Of a stretch of 64,000 bases of DNA, positions 63,153 through 64,000 are shown piece after piece (position 1 is the first letter of the stretch; the number at the start of each line of letters is the position of its first letter). Made by a program: the position numbers and the translations under genes. The stretch is from Purshia tridentata (lineage: Eukaryota > Streptophyta > Magnoliopsida > Rosales > Rosaceae): NCBI GenBank assembly GCA_003254885.1, contig QANT01002834.1, positions 19,421 through 83,420 of the forward strand, in the 5' to 3' direction. Under the pieces are notes generated by a model. The model was not told the DNA's origin. It ran no database searches and was given only the letters and a program-made list of their open reading frames with translations.

Positions 63153-63157
63153 CCCGC
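63085..63157 (-). tRNA. trnF-GAA: tRNA-Phe (anticodon GAA)
   Basis: The minus strand gives a 73-base cloverleaf beginning GCGGGGATAGCTCAGTTGGG and ending TTCACCGCA. The anticodon loop is CUGAAGA with GAA at 63122-63124. The A box (TAGCTCAGTTGG) and B box (GTTCGATCC) are present. It is the nuclear eukaryotic type, not the plastid tRNA-Phe. Compared with the standard plant sequence, the T stem is changed and contains one G-A mismatch (AGGTG against CAACT), so the copy may be a slightly degraded but possibly functional gene. No intron. CCA is not encoded, as expected for a nuclear gene. Confidence 0.88.
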
Positions 63158-63898
63158 AATTGTCAATTATTGCTAAAGTTATTTTACTTATTCGGAATTT
63201 GAATCACTAATAATCACATACACTGTCCACTTTCTCTTCGAGTTAGTACCAATTCATGCACTTTGACACAATATACTAACACTCTCTTTATCAATGCATG
63301 TGAGAATCAAACAAGTAAATTAAATAATAATAAAAAATCAACTCAACTCCTCACTCTCCACTATACGTACCTGTGGCCGATAGAAATAATTGGGCCCAAG
63401 CCCAGAGTGGAGAAGTATAACCAGGCCCAGCTGAAGGGAAGCCAAATCACATAGTGAGGCCCAAAAGATCCACGCAAATTAAAACCCAAGGTAAAAAACG
63501 GTACAATCTTAAAAGCATAGCCCGTTTTTTATCCCAACCTTAATGACCCATGAACTTGAGTAAAGGCGCCAACGATCAAATGCATTAAAGAACATAACGG
63601 GAAGAAAATGGCGCGAAGGTAACGGTAGGATTGTCATTTGCTATATAAGAAAGGTTGCGACCCCATGAAGAGGGACCGAAACCAAGAAAGAAAAAAGATA
63701 TACTGTGAAACACTTATAATTACTTCATTCATTTTGGCATCGGAGTGTTATTGCAGGTACACCCCACAGGAGATTTCAACAATTCAAGAAGACGAAGAAG
63801 TTCGAAGCGAGCACAACGTTCGAGTGGTGGGCTCATAGTTGACTGATTCATTGTTGATTGTTAAAACTAGGCCCAGCAAGAATTTTAGCATCAACAAT

Positions 63899-63916
63899 TG
63901 GCGCCGTCTGTGGGAA
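63899..63916 (+). other. Primer-binding site of LTR retrotransposon
   Basis: The sequence begins TGGCGCC just after the LTR end. The TGG pairs with the CCA end of the priming tRNA. The exact tRNA cannot be named with certainty. Confidence 0.75.
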
Positions 63917-63938
63917 CGAAAGAAACAATCATTCAACT

Positions 63939-64000
63939 ATGGCCGGGATCGAAAACGTTGGAAATGGATCGCAAATGCAAGCCGAGATGATGGAGCTTCT
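63939..64000 (+). CDS. gag: Start of gag polyprotein, partial
   Basis: An open frame begins MAGIENVGNGSQMQAEMMEL and runs off the window, 23 bases after the primer-binding site. Position alone suggests gag; too little is visible to show any domain. Confidence 0.5.
   Translation, partial: MAGIENVGNGSQMQAEMMEL

Larger units (their letters stand above)
63372..64000 (+). mobile_element. LTR retrotransposon 5' end (Ty3/Gypsy type), truncated by window edge
   Basis: A candidate 5' LTR runs from TGTGGCC at 63372 to AACA at 63896 (TG...CA ends, 525 bases). It has a TATA box (tatataa, 63643-63649). Two bases later comes a primer-binding site (tggcgccgtctgtgggaa, 63899-63916), a form widespread in plant Gypsy elements. 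A gag-like frame then starts with ATG at 63939. The LTR left border is inferred from the TG motif only, because the 3' LTR lies outside the window. Confidence 0.75.

Noticed and set aside
1-64000. Operon, phage, CRISPR or biosynthetic-cluster organisation
   Set aside because: The window is eukaryotic nuclear DNA with intron-rich unrelated genes; no array of spaced repeats and no functionally linked cluster is present.

Overview
The window is a stretch of nuclear DNA from a flowering plant, very probably a woody or herbaceous rosid eudicot. The evidence is AT-rich intergenic DNA, short GT-AG introns, plant-only gene families (X8/CBM43 proteins, CAMTA, KIN-12 kinesin, GFS12, galacturonan-binding WAK-like protein, heteromeric ATP-citrate lyase) and a Ty3/Gypsy-type LTR retrotransposon. 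Species cannot be fixed from sequence alone. There are no prokaryotic features and no CRISPR array.

Layout from left to right: 3' end of an X8 (CBM43) cell-wall protein gene (+, 1-327) and a complete tandem X8 paralogue (+, 2235-3866); S-adenosylmethionine synthetase (-, 5178-6365, with an intron in its 5' leader); an empty AT-rich stretch with a poly-T retroposition scar; ATG8 of the ATG8h/i type (+, 9883-11875); a two-MATH-domain protein (-, 12403-14071); a PAC4/PSMG4-type proteasome assembly chaperone (-, 15454-16505); the 16-exon pseudokinase-BEACH-WD40 gene GFS12 (-, 17557-24552); ATP-citrate lyase subunit A (-, 25907-29015) head to head with SRP19 (+, 29941-31495); MED21 (-, 32136-32831) head to head with an EEF1AKMT4-like methyltransferase (+, 33160-35284); a 1.28-kb non-autonomous terminal-inverted-repeat element (36449-37725); a CAMTA transcription factor (+, 38246-45836) convergent with a 34-exon KIN-12 kinesin (-, 46670-58345); a galacturonan-binding WAK-like protein (-, 60606-61849); a 0.5-kb inverted-repeat structure; a tRNA-Phe(GAA) gene (-, 63085-63157); and the 5' end of an LTR retrotransposon that runs off the right edge.

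Exon models were built by joining canonical splice sites so that the reading frame and the family-typical protein run continuously. All complete multi-exon models close in frame. The genes are mostly unrelated housekeeping and regulatory genes, as expected of a plant gene-rich arm; they do not form a cluster or pathway. I found no convincing new biological system. The most interesting material is structural: recent local tandem duplications that catch exons or splice sites (X8 gene, ATG8 intron, ATP-citrate lyase), a kinase fold apparently split around the BEACH domain in GFS12, two introns with GC donors in the kinesin, and the mobile-element remnants.
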